From Anadara kagoshimensis (taxonomy: Eukaryota > Mollusca > Bivalvia > Arcoida > Arcidae), in contig CM037864.1 in assembly GCA_021292105.1 (NCBI GenBank), positions 48,124,094 through 48,188,093 of the forward strand: a DNA stretch of 64,000 bases, in the 5' to 3' direction. The notes under the pieces were generated by a model. The model did not search any database. It saw only the letters and a list, made by a program, of their open reading frames with translations, and was not told the origin of the DNA. A program made the position numbers and the translations under genes. Each line of letters begins with the position of its first letter. Positions within the stretch are counted from its first letter, which is position 1. Shown piece after piece: positions 1 through 11,555 of the stretch.

Positions 1-829
1 TGTATAGAAAAAGTCATGGATTCAAAGGTCAAGGTCAAAGATGCAAAACAAAACCAAAATGGTTAATTATCTCGAAAACTATAAACATTTTGTATAGGCA
101 TGTATATTAGAATGTTGTAGGTATTGATACAACGATCATTTTGATGTATAGAAAAAGGTCATGGGTTCAAAGGTCAAGGTCACAGATGTGAAACAATACT
201 GAAATGGTTAATTATCTCGAAAACTATAAACTTTTTGTATAGGCATGTATATTAGAATGTTGTAGGTATTGATACAACGATCATTTTGATGGATAGAAAA
301 AGGTCATGGGTTCAAAGGTCAATGTCACAGATGCGAAACAATACCAAAATGGTTAATTATCTCAAAAACTATAAACATTTTGGATAGGCATTTATATTAG
401 AATGTTGTAGGTATTGATACATCGATCATTTTGATGTATAGAAAAAGGTCGTGGGTTCAAGGGTCAAGGTCACAGATGCAAAACAATACTGAAATAGTTA
501 ATTATCTTGAAAACTATAAACTTTTTGTATAGGCTTGTATATTAGAATGTTGTAGGTATTGATACAACGATCATTTTGATGTATAGAAAAAGGTCATGGG
601 TTCAAAGGTCAAGGTCACTGATGCAAAACAATACCAAAATGGTTAATTATCTCGAAAACTATAAACTTTTTGTATAGGCATGTATATTAGAATGTTGTAG
701 GTATTGATACAATGGTTATCATGATGTAAAGAAAAAAGTCATTGGGGTTTAGTATTTATGTGTTCTTTAAATCTATCAGCTAGCCATTAGTTATCAGGTG
801 AGCGTATCAGGCCCATGGGCCTCTTGTTT
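1..829 (+). mobile_element. Helentron-like satellite-core element A (5' part outside window)
   Basis: The window opens inside an array of 145-bp units: the block GATCATTTTGATG recurs at 134, 279, 424 and 569, exactly 145 bp apart. Each unit contains AAGGTCATGGGTTCAAAGG followed by TCAAGGTCACAGATG and a stretch reading TTTTTGTATAGGCATGTATA. The array ends in a non-repeated stretch and then the tail CAGGTGAGCG...GGCCCATGGGCC TCTTGTTT at about 795-829, where GGCCCATGGGCC is a perfect 12-bp palindrome. No coding capacity is seen, so it is non-autonomous. The hairpin just before the 3' end with a tandem core resembles non-autonomous Helentrons of bivalves (inference). The next element begins directly at its last base. 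Confidence 0.75.
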
Positions 830-2528
830 AGCTCACCTGAGCCGAAAGGCTCAGATGAGCTATTGCTATCTATCACCGTCCGTCGTCCGTCGTCCGTCGT
901 GTGTCGTGCGTCGTGCGTAAACTTTACATTTTAATCTTCTCCTCCAAAACTACTGAGCCAAATTTGATGAAACTTGGTGATTGTTATGCCTGGGTAACAG
1001 GCTTTCAAAATTGTGTTCGGGGTTTGACCACGCCCAACAATATGGCTGCCGTTACTATAAATAGCCAAAAGACAAAAAAATCTTCTTCTCTGAAACCAAA
1101 AGGTGCAGGCAAATTTTGATTGGATATTTGGATTCAGGATACCTAGATACACTAAAATTGTGTTTTTCATGAAAATTGGACGAAAAATAGGTTACGCGTT
1201 TTTTTGCGTAAAAATTATGTAATTTTTAAAATGAGACATTTATTGTTATAACTTCATAATGGCTGAAGATAATTGTATGGAGTTTTCACTGTTGATCTTG
1301 TCTTGCGACTTTCTTCCGATTGATGTCAAGGTCAAAGGTCAAGGTCATGTCCCAGTTTTTGACCTTTGATAAAAAATGCTATTTTTTAAACATTTCTGGT
1401 GATAATGATGTAGGATTTTTGGTTAATTGTAGGTATTGACATGACGATCATTTTGATATATTGATTAAGTTCATGGGTTCAAAGGTCAAGGTCACAGATG
1501 TACAAGTTTACCAAAATAGTTAATTATCTGCAAAACTATGAACTTTTTGTATAGGCATGTATATTAGAATATTGTAGGTAATGGTCCAATGGTCATTTTG
1601 ATATATAAATAAAGGTCATGAGTTCAAAGGTCAAGGTCACAGATGTAAACAAGTACTGAAATGATTATTTATCTCTAAAACTATAGACTTTTTGTATAGG
1701 CATGTATATTAGAATATTGTAGGTAATGACCCAATGGTCATTTTGATATATGAATAAAGGTCATGAGTTCAAAGGTCAAGGTCACAGATGTAAACAAGTA
1801 CTGAAATGGTTATTTATCTCAAAAACTATAGACTTTTTGTATAGGCATGCATATTAGAATATTTTAGGTATTATCCTAACGATCATTTTGATATATGAAT
1901 GAAGGTCATGGGTTCAAAGGTCAAGGTCACAGATGTGAATGAATACCTGAATGGTTAATTATCTTGAAAACTGTTCACTTTTTGTAAATGCATGTATATT
2001 AGAATATTGTAGGTATTAGCCTAACAACCATTTTGATATATGAATGAAGGTTATGGGTTCAAAGGTCAAGGTCACAGATGTGAACAAGGTCTGAAATGAT
2101 TATTTATCTCAAAAACTATAAACCTTTTGTATAGGCATGTATATTAGAATATTTAGGTATTATCCTAATGATCATTTTGATATATGAATGAAGGTCATGG
2201 GTTCAAAGGTCAAGGTCACAGATGCGAATGAATACCTAAATGGTTAATTATCTTAAAAACTATTAACTTTTTGTATAGGCATGTATATTAGAACATTGTT
2301 GGTACTGGCACAGTGGTCATTTTGATATATGAATGAAGAGCATGGGTTCAAATGTCAAGATCACAGATACAAACAAGTACTGAGATGATTATTTATCTCA
2401 AATACTATAAACTTTTTGTATAGGGATGTATATTAGAATATTGGCCGAATTATCATTTTGATATTTGAATGAAGCTCATGGGTTCAAAGATCACAGGTGA
2501 GCGTTAAGGCCCATGGGCCTCTTGTTTT
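830..2528 (+). mobile_element. Helentron-like satellite-core element B (complete)
   Basis: The head AGCTCACCTGAGCCGAAAGG at 830 forms a small hairpin (GAGCC/GGCTC). It is followed by a CCGTCGTCCGTCGT-type run near 875-915, about 500 bp of unique sequence, and then about seven 145-bp core units between 1440 and 2490 (for example GGTCATTTTGATATA at 1591 and 1736). The tail CAGGTGAGCGTTAAGGCCCA...TCTTGTTT ends near 2528. Head CTCACCTG and tail CAGGTGAG are subterminal inverted repeats. The short open frames at 901-1170 on both strands lie in the head region, have no recognisable domain and are almost repeated in the copy at 32.6-32.9 kb, so I do not treat them as genes. Confidence 0.75.
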
Positions 2529-3620
2529 TCGTGTTTCCTATCTTTGTTATTTGTAAACTTTTTGATGAAGACTTAAATACAAAGCCATTTAAGCTCACCT
2601 GGTCTTGTCACTGGAGTTTTGTTTTGATTTGTCTTTGATTGAATTTTTTGCTTTTATGCAAAATTTGATGTACATACGTTATAATTATGGATATTTTCTT
2701 CCTGTTTTGGAGTTGTTTTTAGACAATGCTGATTTTATATTTTAGCAGATATTGAATATTTTTTCTTTTTCACCTTTTTCTGTGTTAAATTCTTCATTCC
2801 AAAAAAAATAGATTGTATGTTGCTTGGTTTGAGCAACCAATCACATTAATAATTTGATATCTCCATGGAAACCATGCTTCTATTGGCATATGCCATTTAT
2901 TTGAACCATAATGGACTGCACCTTACCTTGTTTCAACTTGCTTGATTCAACCAGCCAATGTATTTATGCATCTATACATCTTTTAATTGGCCAGAGTAAA
3001 TGTTTCAATACCTTATTCAAAAGACCCTGCATTTTGAAGCCCTTTGATTGGCCAGAATAAATGTTTCCATACCTTTTTCATACCAATCCTACATGTATCA
3101 TGTTAAAAAATAACATGCAATGATCACATCATTACTATAAAATAAAATTACTTTTCACTTATAAACTTACTATTATTAGCTCTGAGCCTGATGGAATCTT
3201 TATAGTTATTAGCGCATAGTTACATAATTTCTATAAATAATTTTAATCAAAACATTATTCAAATTCAACATTGTATCTGATAGCAATCAGATATATTGTT
3301 TCATATTTTCAAGATAGAAATTAATTATACCCTCTGCAAACAAAGTTTAGTGGGTATATAGGAATCACCCTGTCTGTCTGTGTCTGTCCATCTGGTTGTT
3401 CATTCCAATATCGTGTCTGCTCCATATTTTCCATGTCTATGGGTGGATTTTGATCAAACTTGCAAAAATGTAAATCAACATGAGACAATGTGTTGCACAA
3501 CAAATTTATGTGCATAAGTCAAAGGTCAAGACTGCTTGAAAACACATTAGATGTTTGGGGGGGGGGGGGGGGGAGGCTGGGGTATTTGGCACTCAAATAG
3601 AGACAGTTATAGTTTGTTGA
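2529..3620. other. Gene-free AT-rich stretch with a poly-G run
   Basis: No exon-like segment was seen. At 2587-2600 there is a TAAGCTCACCTGG fragment that looks like a stray head of the same element family. A run of 17 G lies at 3557-3573. Confidence 0.6.
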
Positions 3621-3635
3621 TGGAGGTGGTAGAAT

Positions 3636-3935
3636 AAGTATCACGTTAGGGCTCTGTTTGGTCAAATCACTGTCAGCCAGGGTTTTGCCTTTGACCAAGC
3701 AACTGTCATGTCTGGGTTCTGTCTCTGGCTGAGTAATTGTCGTGGCAGGGGTTTGTGGAAAGTCACTTTGCAACAGGGTTCTGTCTCTGGCAGAAATCAG
3801 TGTCACACCAGGGCTGTCTTTGGATGAGTCACTGTGGTGCAAGGGCTCTGTCTTTGTTTGAGTCACTGTTACATCAGAGTTTTATCTCCTGTCCAGTCAG
3901 TCACTGTGCTCCAGAATTGTCTCTGGCTGAGTCAA
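3636..3935. repeat. Degenerate tandem repeat of about 45 bp
   Basis: Blocks of the form GAGTCACTGT...CAGGG.TCTGTCTCTGG recur six or seven times with many changes. The open frames on both strands here (for example 3737-3979 + and 3519-3866 -) simply follow the repeat and show no domain, so they are not called as genes. Confidence 0.6.
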
Positions 3936-4380
3936 AGGGTCAGGCTAGCCGAGGTGGCAAAGTTATCAAGGGGCATTAAAATGAGGTTTTTAAAAAATGC
4001 TGGAATATAAAGAATGACTTTTTTTAAATGATAATAATAATAATAATAGAAATTAAAGACAAATGAATTAATGATAATCTTTCTTTGATGAAAGAAAAAA
4101 GTAAACAGTACTTGCTGACATTGACACATTGCACGCACATGTTTTTTATATTTGACCTTGGCATGTTAGTATTATATATGTATGTTGTTTATGTGTTTCC
4201 TCTTGCTTGGTATGATTTCTGTCTTGTATTTTGGCATGCATCAGCACCAACTCAAGTCATTAGCTTTTGTTGTTTATTATTTTATGCCCCGTAATTCACT
4301 AATTGGTCATTAATTCCGTCAGAACTTTTTACTTCTCTTTTTGTTTGGTTATCACACAACCAACTATTTTACTTTTACAG

Positions 4381-4575
4381 ATTTACCTTTTCTTTTGTCA
4401 ACTGATGGTACCATGCGAATAGCTCTTCATGCTCAAAGAGACTTTGTGGCCAAGTGATGTGCCAATAGCTCTTCATTCTCAAACAGACTGCTCAGGAGAG
4501 ACTTCTGGCCAAGTGGTGTGCCAATATCAAGTCCTACTTTTGGCAGATTCTTGTGTGAAAAAGTTTTTCAGTTCA
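4381..4575 (+). other. Weak exon-like segment followed by a local duplication
   Basis: A good acceptor (TTTTACTTTTACAG) ends at 4380. The sequence after it reads LPFLLSTDGTMRIALHAQRD and stops 5 codons later at a TGA. The block AATAGCTCTTCAT.CTCAAA is then repeated about 55 bp downstream, so the stop sits at a duplication boundary. I do not recognise the peptide. It could be a decayed or chance open segment; no matching donor and downstream acceptor phase was established. Confidence 0.2.
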
Positions 4576-4680
4576 TTTGCAGAAGGTCGGTGGTTTTCTC
4601 CAGGAACTCCAATTTCCTCCACCATCCAAGAACTGACTAATTTGATATAAGTGAAAGTTAAATTGACTAGAGTCAAAACA
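4575..4680 (+). mobile_element. 3' fragment of a tRNA-derived SINE
   Basis: The sequence GTGG.TTTTCTCCAGGAACTC followed by CCTCCACCATCCAAGAACTG and ATATAAGTGAAA closely matches the 3' part of the better preserved SINE at 43.5-43.7 kb. The tRNA-like promoter half is missing here. Confidence 0.6.
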
Positions 4681-5456
4681 CCATTACACCACTACAGTCT
4701 TTTTCTCATAAATGATTTTTATTAGTATATCAATAAACATTATATTTTACAGATTTTGGCTATAAAACTCCAAATTGGATGTAGATTTGTCCATTTTAGA
4801 AAAATCAAAAGTGGAACATTGAGAAGTTTTTTTTTTTTTTTTTTCTTTTTAAATGTGTTGTTAGTTTTTTGATAAGAAGAAGAAAACTTAATTCTGCAAC
4901 TTGAAGTGAGACAAATTGTTTTAATCTGTCAACATATTAATTTTTCCAACAAAAATGCCATTCCATATACACACATGGAAATTCCTGAGCATGGAAGACT
5001 GAAATTTGGCATGGTACTATAGTTTGACCCTACCATATCCTCTTTTTATGTAACTATTTTAGCTTAATCCTGTTCACTATGTATTGTATCATCTGATACC
5101 CAGTATGAAATGCCTCCTCTATTGATAGAAAACAGTCATCTTACAATTTCTGAAAATGATGTCAGTTATAAAATAAAGTATCCAATAATGCTATTTTATA
5201 TCCAACAGAAATAATAGTATGTCAGAAAAATAAAAAGTTAGCAACTTCTAAAATTCTGATGGACTGGAATCTTGAAGTTTTTAATGGTGTAAATAAATAT
5301 TAAAGATCTAATAGACCTAACAAAAAGATCACAGGTCTCTGGTCTCTGGCCAGATTGGCCCAAGTTGTAAACCCAGGGTATCATATGCTACACAGGTGAA
5401 CCCAATGTTTACCATCCATACCTTTTCAACCTGATTTTTTTAATTTTTCTCAACAG

Positions 5457-5562
5457 GGATGCAGGAGGCCGTGGTAAACAGTTTAGGATCAGAATTCAAG
5501 AATTACTACAATTAACGAGTCCAATGAAAAAATCTGCCTCATCCCCATTTGACTTTTTTTGA
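5457..5562 (+). other. Candidate 3'-terminal coding exon of an unidentified gene
   Basis: A pyrimidine-rich acceptor (TTTTTTTAATTTTTCTCAACAG) precedes an open segment of 34 codons reading DAGGRGKQFRIRIQELLQLT and ending SASSPFDFF then TGA at 5560-5562. Base composition is clearly less AT-rich than the flanks. ATTAAA motifs, possible polyadenylation signals, follow at about 5588 and 5617. The exon would begin with one base completing a split codon. I do not recognise the family, and no upstream exon was found that joins in phase, so this remains a suggestion. It could be chance: 34 codons is short. Confidence 0.3.
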
Positions 5563-6928
5563 TTGAGGAAACAATTTATTTACCAAAGATTAAACAATAT
5601 TTATATAATATACATATTAAACATACTGTTACATTCAAGTGATACATTTATTTTTTATATATATCATTCATGATTTGAACAATGATATTGTGTTAATTGA
5701 ACAGTTGCTTGGTTACCGCACAGTTGCTTAATGACTGAACAGTTGCTTAGTTACTGCACAGTTGCTTGGTAACTGCACAGTTGCTTAGTAACTGAACAGT
5801 TGATTGGTATCTGAACAGTTGCTTAGAAACTGATCAATGGCTCATTACTTCATTTCATGTCAATTTAAAAGGCCCTGCCTTTGTCACTTAAGTTTTTGAG
5901 TATTTTAAATAAATCAGTCTTTGTTTTAAAAGGAAAATCATTCACTCTTGCATTGACATTATTGAACTGTGAAATTGCAATGCAAGTCTTTTGTTGTTAA
6001 CAATGTACACTAGGCTAAAGTTTCTCTTTTAAAAAATTTATACCTGGATCCAGCACCACTAATAGTTAATATCTAGGCCTAGGGTCAGCACTACATAGTT
6101 ATAGAAAAGAAAATAAATACCGGTAACACTCTCTTTCTCTTTTTCTCTATACAAGTAGAACTTAAAGTAAACATTCAGATTTACATTTAGATAAATATTA
6201 GTTTGTAGTTTTTTTATTAAACAGATTCGTTAAAGATAATTGTTAATATTTTTAGAATTAGTTGTTAAATAACTTTAAAATATATTAGTGCATGTAGATG
6301 CTAAATCATATTATTATCTCCCTTGGTTTACCTTTGCCTTTTATATACTGTAACCTTTTATCCAGCATTTTTATTACAGTTAGCCATTACCTCCTAAGCC
6401 AATTTAACTTAAAACGTTACATTATTATTTTACACATTTTTCTCTGAAAATTTAGACAATTAACATTTTTGTCAATTATTACAGTTCAGTTTAGTTTCAT
6501 CAAACAATTTTTCTAGGGTTTTTACATGTATTTCAGTATCTGTGAATATTATATTAACTTAAAATTAGTCAGTATATTGGTCATGTTCTAATATATATTC
6601 ATTTGAAATAATCATTTCATTATTATTCAAAAATTTATTTACAAATCTTGGGTATTGCGTATTTAAACATTTTTGTAAAAATAAGATTTGGATATTTTCA
6701 ATTTGTTACCTATATGTTCATTATAATTGTTGAAATCATGTTGTATAAAGGGAGATAACCCTGCCTCTTTTTTAGCACATGTATAGGTCATTCGTGATTT
6801 TCAATAATAGGAAATGTTTTTTCATGACAAGAAAATAATAATAATAGTGCCTGTAAGTTTCATCATGTGATAAGCATGAATTGGTGCTTGAAATATCAAG
6901 CAAATTGCCTTAGTAACAAAAGTCACTA
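5563..6928. other. Gene-free stretch with a 19-20 bp tandem repeat
   Basis: At 5698-5840 ACAGTTGCTTRGTAACTGA is repeated about seven times with small changes. The remainder is AT-rich and no exon or conserved element was recognised. Confidence 0.6.
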
Positions 6929-7100
6929 CAGTAAAAACCTGTCTTAAAGGGCCACACAAGGAAACTGGTAAAGGTGGCCTTTATGGTCAGGTGGTCCTTA
7001 TATACAGGTTTAAATTACATAAATATAGAGATGAAATTTTACTGACCTTTAATAGCAGGTGGTCTCTGTATGAATGTGGTCATTAAGGCAGGGTTGACTG
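6929..7100. mobile_element. MITE family 1, copy 1 (TA-flanked)
   Basis: The left end CAGTAAAAACCTGTCTTAAA and the right end TTAAGGCAGGGTTGACTG are imperfect inverted repeats, flanked by TA on both sides (6927-6928 and 7101-7102). It is 172 bp with no coding capacity. Two further near-complete copies and one fragment lie in the window (12926-13088, 39635-39787, 25803-25854). The TA target and CAGT ends suggest a Tc1/mariner-type non-autonomous element (inference). Confidence 0.7.
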
Positions 7101-8224
7101 TATTATGAAAATCTGAACAGAACTTGCCTACGGTATATGGGTTTTCTGAAATTTTACAAACATTTTGAAATATGTTTAAAAAATGTCAGCACCCTGTTAT
7201 AGCTATTTAACTGGCCTGTTATTGAATGATGAATGACCTGTAGATATAATATATCCTTTGTATCATTATTATTGAACCTTTTGTTGTTGTTAAGCAAAGC
7301 TGTGATTACAATTTTTGCACTTTTATACTTTACACCAAATGATCTAGTCATTATTTTTTATTTTTGTTTAAATCAGCAGCCAAAATATCATAAGGTAGAA
7401 CTTTTGATCTCAATGAGGCAAAGTTTCAATATCAAACAGCCAATATGTAATAAGGTAGAGCCCTAATTTAACCTTTGTCAGACTTACAAACATCATAATG
7501 ACATGTTGATATGGATTTCTTGGTAAAAACGTTTGTCTGTTATAAGGCTGTGAATCGTTTGTGGGTTCAAGGCTTTTTTGTTCAAGACATTTCATCCTAT
7601 TTTGTTCCAGTGAATAAGTACCAGCAGACATGCTGGAGTTCACTTTGTAATGGACTGGGCTTCATTCAACGATAGAAAATTGTGCTTTCAATGTCTTCAT
7701 GTCACTGAAACATTAAGTAACACTAGCTTGCTTGGGAAACAAGCTACTTCAATCCTGATAAACCAATGCCATAGTAGTGATTTCTGGAGACCTTGGATAG
7801 AATCTCCAGCTTGTTCTGTCCAAAACTTGTAAAAAATGTCATAATAATTCTTTTGACAGAACAATCTTCGAAACAAATTGGGAATAGAATTCCCAGTTAA
7901 TTCTGAGGAAGACTTGAAAAAATACCAGTAGACTATTTTTTTGACAAAACAATCTGTATTTAAAAACAATTCATCTGAACATCTGTAAACATGATGTTTA
8001 CAACATAAGTCCTTTACCATTATAAATATAGCATGATAAAGAAAGTACACAGTTCATTATTGTAGAGATACATAACATAAACCAGTTAAACCAGTGACCT
8101 AGTGGTACAGGTATTTGGCATAAGTGGAGTACTTGTATATTCACCAAGTAGGGAGTTTACATTTTCTTTACATCAGTCGTTGGCTCCGTCACTCTTAACG
8201 ATTATGCAAAGTAAAACTACTTTT
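7101..8224. other. Gene-free stretch
   Basis: AT-rich sequence with only short unconvincing open frames (for example 7410-7643 - and 7697-8050 -), none with a domain or splice context I could defend. Confidence 0.5.
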
Positions 8225-8938
8225 AGTCAGTCACATAACTCGGTCTCAGAATGGGCAAACAACATTGACCTGTTTGCTCAGTCACATAACACGGTCTCAG
8301 AATAGGCAAACAACATTGACCTGTTTGCTCAGTCACATAACTCGGTCTCAGAATAGGCAAACAACATTGACCTGTTTGCTCAGTCACATAACACGGTCTC
8401 AGTATAGGCAAACAACATTGACCTGTTTGTTCAGTCACAAAACTTGGTCTCAGAATAGGCAAACAACATTGACCTGTTTGCTCAGTCACATAACACGGTC
8501 TCAGAATAGGCAAACAACATTGACCTGTTTGCTCAGTCACAAAACTTGGTCTCAGAATAGGCAAACAACATTGACCTGTTTGCCCAGTTACATAACTGGG
8601 TCTCAGAATGGGCAAACAACATTGACCTGTTTGCTCAGTTACATAACACGGTCTCAGAATAGGCAAACAACATTGACCTGTTTACTCAATCACATAACAC
8701 GGTCTCAGAATAGGCAAACAACATTGACCTGTTTGCTCAGTCACATAACACGGTCTCAGAATAGGCAAACAACATTGACCTGTTTGCTCAGTCACATAAC
8801 ACGGTCTCAGAATGGGCAAACAACATTGACCTGTTTGCTCAATCACATAACTCGGTCTCAGAATAGGCAAACAACATTGACCTGTTTGCTCAGTCACATA
8901 ACTCGGTCTCAGAATAGGCAAACAACATTGACCTGTTT
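8225..8938. repeat. 51-bp tandem array, about 14 copies
   Basis: The unit GTCACATAACWCGGTCTCAG followed by AATAGGCAAACAACATTGACCTGTTTGCTCA recurs every 51 bp (CGGTCTCAGA at 8241, 8292 and so on). Because 51 is a multiple of three, both strands stay open: 8265 onward on + repeats a 17-residue unit TLTCLLSHITRSQNRQT, and the - strand repeats CCLPILRPSYVTEQTGQ. The reading frames are a consequence of the period, so a protein is not claimed. Confidence 0.85.
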
Positions 8939-8952
8939 CTTTAACAATTCAG

Positions 8953-9152
8953 TAGAAATATTCAGATGTGATGATCCACCCTGTACATTGGTATTTTTAA
9001 GATTTGCAGTTAATGCAAAAACATTGCTTGTTTCTTGTGATCTTGATGAAATAAACACCTTTGTTCCGTGTACAGAAAAGCATTGGTCCATAATAAATAT
9101 AAAAATCACAGGTCAAGCAGACAGGTCAATATTGTTGGCCTATGATGATTGA
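8953..9152 (+). other. Non-repetitive open segment abutting the 51-bp array; possible exon
   Basis: Directly after the array an acceptor-like tract (CTGTTTCTTTAACAATTCAG) precedes an open segment that begins EIFRCDDPPCTLVFLRFAVN, continues with LLVSCDLDEINTFVPCTEKH and runs to a TGA at 9150-9152. A possible donor (CACAG/GTCAAG) lies at 9111/9112. The composition is protein-like, unlike the repeat peptide upstream, but I recognise no domain. The phase does not join cleanly to the next candidate at 9412, so this may be chance. Confidence 0.22.
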
Positions 9153-9411
9153 CATGTTTACTTTATGTATTTTGGCTGTTGTTTTTTTCTACCTCCATTG
9201 TTATGTTTTGTTTTTATTTGATGTCACAAGCAATAATTTTATATTTTTGTTGTGTTTTATTGAAATCCCTCAAATTATTGTAATTTATACCGTATTTGTA
9301 AATATAGTTGTATCTTCTTATATATTTGTAATGAAAGGGGTCAAAGGCACATTGTCAAAATGAAGCATTTTTTAAAAAATAATGTTGGACCTAAAATGTT
9401 TGCTTTTGCAG

Positions 9412-9532
9412 TAAGTGGAAACACATTGTGAAACAAAGGCTTGCTGTTGATTGCCAGAATTTAATGTCTACATGTGGCCTGTCCACCAATGTGCAAATTG
9501 GAACTTTAAGCCTTTTTAATAAATTTTTATAA
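9412..9532 (+). other. Candidate terminal exon of an unidentified gene
   Basis: The acceptor TTTGCTTTTGCAG ends at 9411. One base completes a split codon, then 39 codons read KWKHIVKQRLAVDCQNLMST and continue to ...IGTLSLFNKFL and TAA at 9530-9532. An AATAAA motif at 9518-9523 overlaps the end of the frame. No family is recognised and no upstream exon in the matching phase was established. Expression data would settle it. Confidence 0.25.
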
Positions 9533-9585
9533 TCTGTATAGATAAATTCTTGTGATCATACTCAGGCGGTTTTTCAAAAACATCC

Positions 9586-9613
9586 ACATTGTTGTCAAGG
9601 TTGACAACAATGT
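9586..9613. repeat. Near-perfect 28-nt palindrome
   Basis: ACATTGTTGTCAA, two central G, then TTGACAACAATGT: two 13-bp arms with only the two central bases unpaired. It lies about 50 bp downstream of the candidate terminal exon. It may be a terminator-like hairpin by chance, a palindromic binding site, or the centre of a foldback remnant. Confidence 0.6.
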
Positions 9614-11555
9614 TTTCGACATGTGGACTCAAAACAACATAATCTTGATTCGTATAAAATTGTCATCATGTAATGTCCAAACAAAATGGCTTCTGTGACC
9701 TCTAACATTGCTGATATATAAATAACCAATACACAATTTTTCATAGCTTTAATTTATTTGATTTTATATAAAATCCTTCTGCTGTTATTGTATTGAATAG
9801 AATTTTTTGTCAATGATGAAATATACATCAAATGATAGGATGATTTTTATTGGAGGATATTTTTTTGTAAATTAATGGTGTATAGAAATTGTTGTTTTTA
9901 ATTGATAAGCTCCAATTTTAAAGATTTGGTAGTCAGGATATCCTTTGGAATCAAGAAGCAAATCACTCATACAAAAATAGCCGAAGTTTTCTTAACATAG
10001 ATAGGTGACCAGTGTACTATGCACAAACATTACCAAACAAATAAGTGTTGGTTCAGTATGGTGTTGAACAATTTGTAAACAATAATAAAATTATTGTAGT
10101 TTTAGTATGAAGATTTTAAAATTATTTAAATACTCTAAATACCATGAAAAATAAAAACTTGAAAATGTAAAAAGTAAAAAAAAGATTACCATTTAGATTT
10201 CTTTTAAGCTCAAGAATTATAATCCTCTTGGCCAACAACATTTTATCAAAATTGGTTACAAAATGAATTAGCACTATTAATTATTACTTTTAGATAGTAA
10301 AGCTTTTTAGAGCAGTATTGCATTATAATGTGATTTTGTTTTATTTATAAATTGTCAGGTTGAAATATGCTCATCTTGGACCATTTAGTCATCTATATAA
10401 TTTATTTTTATCATGTTTTTCTCATAAAAATAATTAGCGGTAGTGCAAGATAATTTTGTACACCAAGAATTTTCCTGTTTTATGCATTTTTTATCATGAA
10501 TTATTTCACATTTTTTATGAATTTTTTCATGCATTATTTCACATTTTTTATGCACTTTTTCATGTTTTCTGAACACATGTATTTAGCTTTCTCCCCACTA
10601 TTCCTCTTCATGTACAGTAGTTGCAATTATGTTTTGTCAATTTTTAAAAGTAATGTGGTGTTCTTGATTATTGCTTATTGATGTAAAATCTATTGTCCTA
10701 AATAGACCTCACTTTTAACATCTTATGTACATGTATTATGTATCAAGTATTTTGAAATTTTCGTGTAGTACCATCACCATGTTTTTTTTCAAACTACACC
10801 AGTAAGTTAGTGTTATATAAAGTATTTTTACCTAATGCTTATCCTTGTAATTTTAAGCATTTCTTTTTCAAATACACACATTTTAGCAGCCTACACTTTT
10901 GTATCAATGCTTCTCAATGTAGTAAGCTTCTAGTATTTAGTATTCTGATATTTTCCTCCTTTTTAAAATCTTGCTTTTTAGTGTGTTTGTTTTCTAAATA
11001 CATACACATTTTTAGCTTTCTAATTATGAATCAAAACTATATCTTTCTTGATACACAAATTCCTTATTTAAAATTCTAGATTTGACACAACTTTAGAATC
11101 ACCACCCTTGAGGTGGTAGCTGTTGGTAGAGTCTACCAGTTAGATGGTGGGCCATGGTAGGGTCTGCTGGCAGATTTAATAGAGTTCTCCAAATAACACT
11201 ATTTCAATTTTAATAAAAAATACAAATTTTCACAATAATTATAGTCAATTTTAGTCTTTGTAAGACTTTAATGATTTGTCTTGTAATATATTCTTATTAT
11301 TTTATAAAGGGAAATAACTCCCATAAAGAATTTAATTTTTATGGATTAAGGTTCTTGATTTTAATGGAACTGAGGATTATGGTCATCGGATAGTTTTGAT
11401 AAAGAATAAGGATTTTTAAGGGTTTTTACTACTGTTGAGGATTTTAATACTGCTGAAGTGTATTGGTCTGGTGATTGTAAATGTTTGTACAATATAAACA
11501 GGGTCTGATAGAGGTTTGGTCATGTTTACTGCTGATGTTGTACAAAACATATCGT
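9614..11555. other. Gene-free AT-rich stretch
   Basis: No exon recognised. At 10490-10570 there is a short T/A-rich repetition of CATGAATTATTTCACATTTTT type, which creates the small open frames seen there on both strands. Confidence 0.5.

Noticed and set aside
901..1170. Paired small frames on + and -, also seen at 32662-32901
   Set aside because: They lie in the conserved head region of elements B and C. The similarity reflects element copying, and the frames are not kept identical in length.
8265..8921. Long frames on both strands repeating 17-residue units
   Set aside because: By-product of a 51-bp tandem period; both strands equally open, which is not expected of a real gene.
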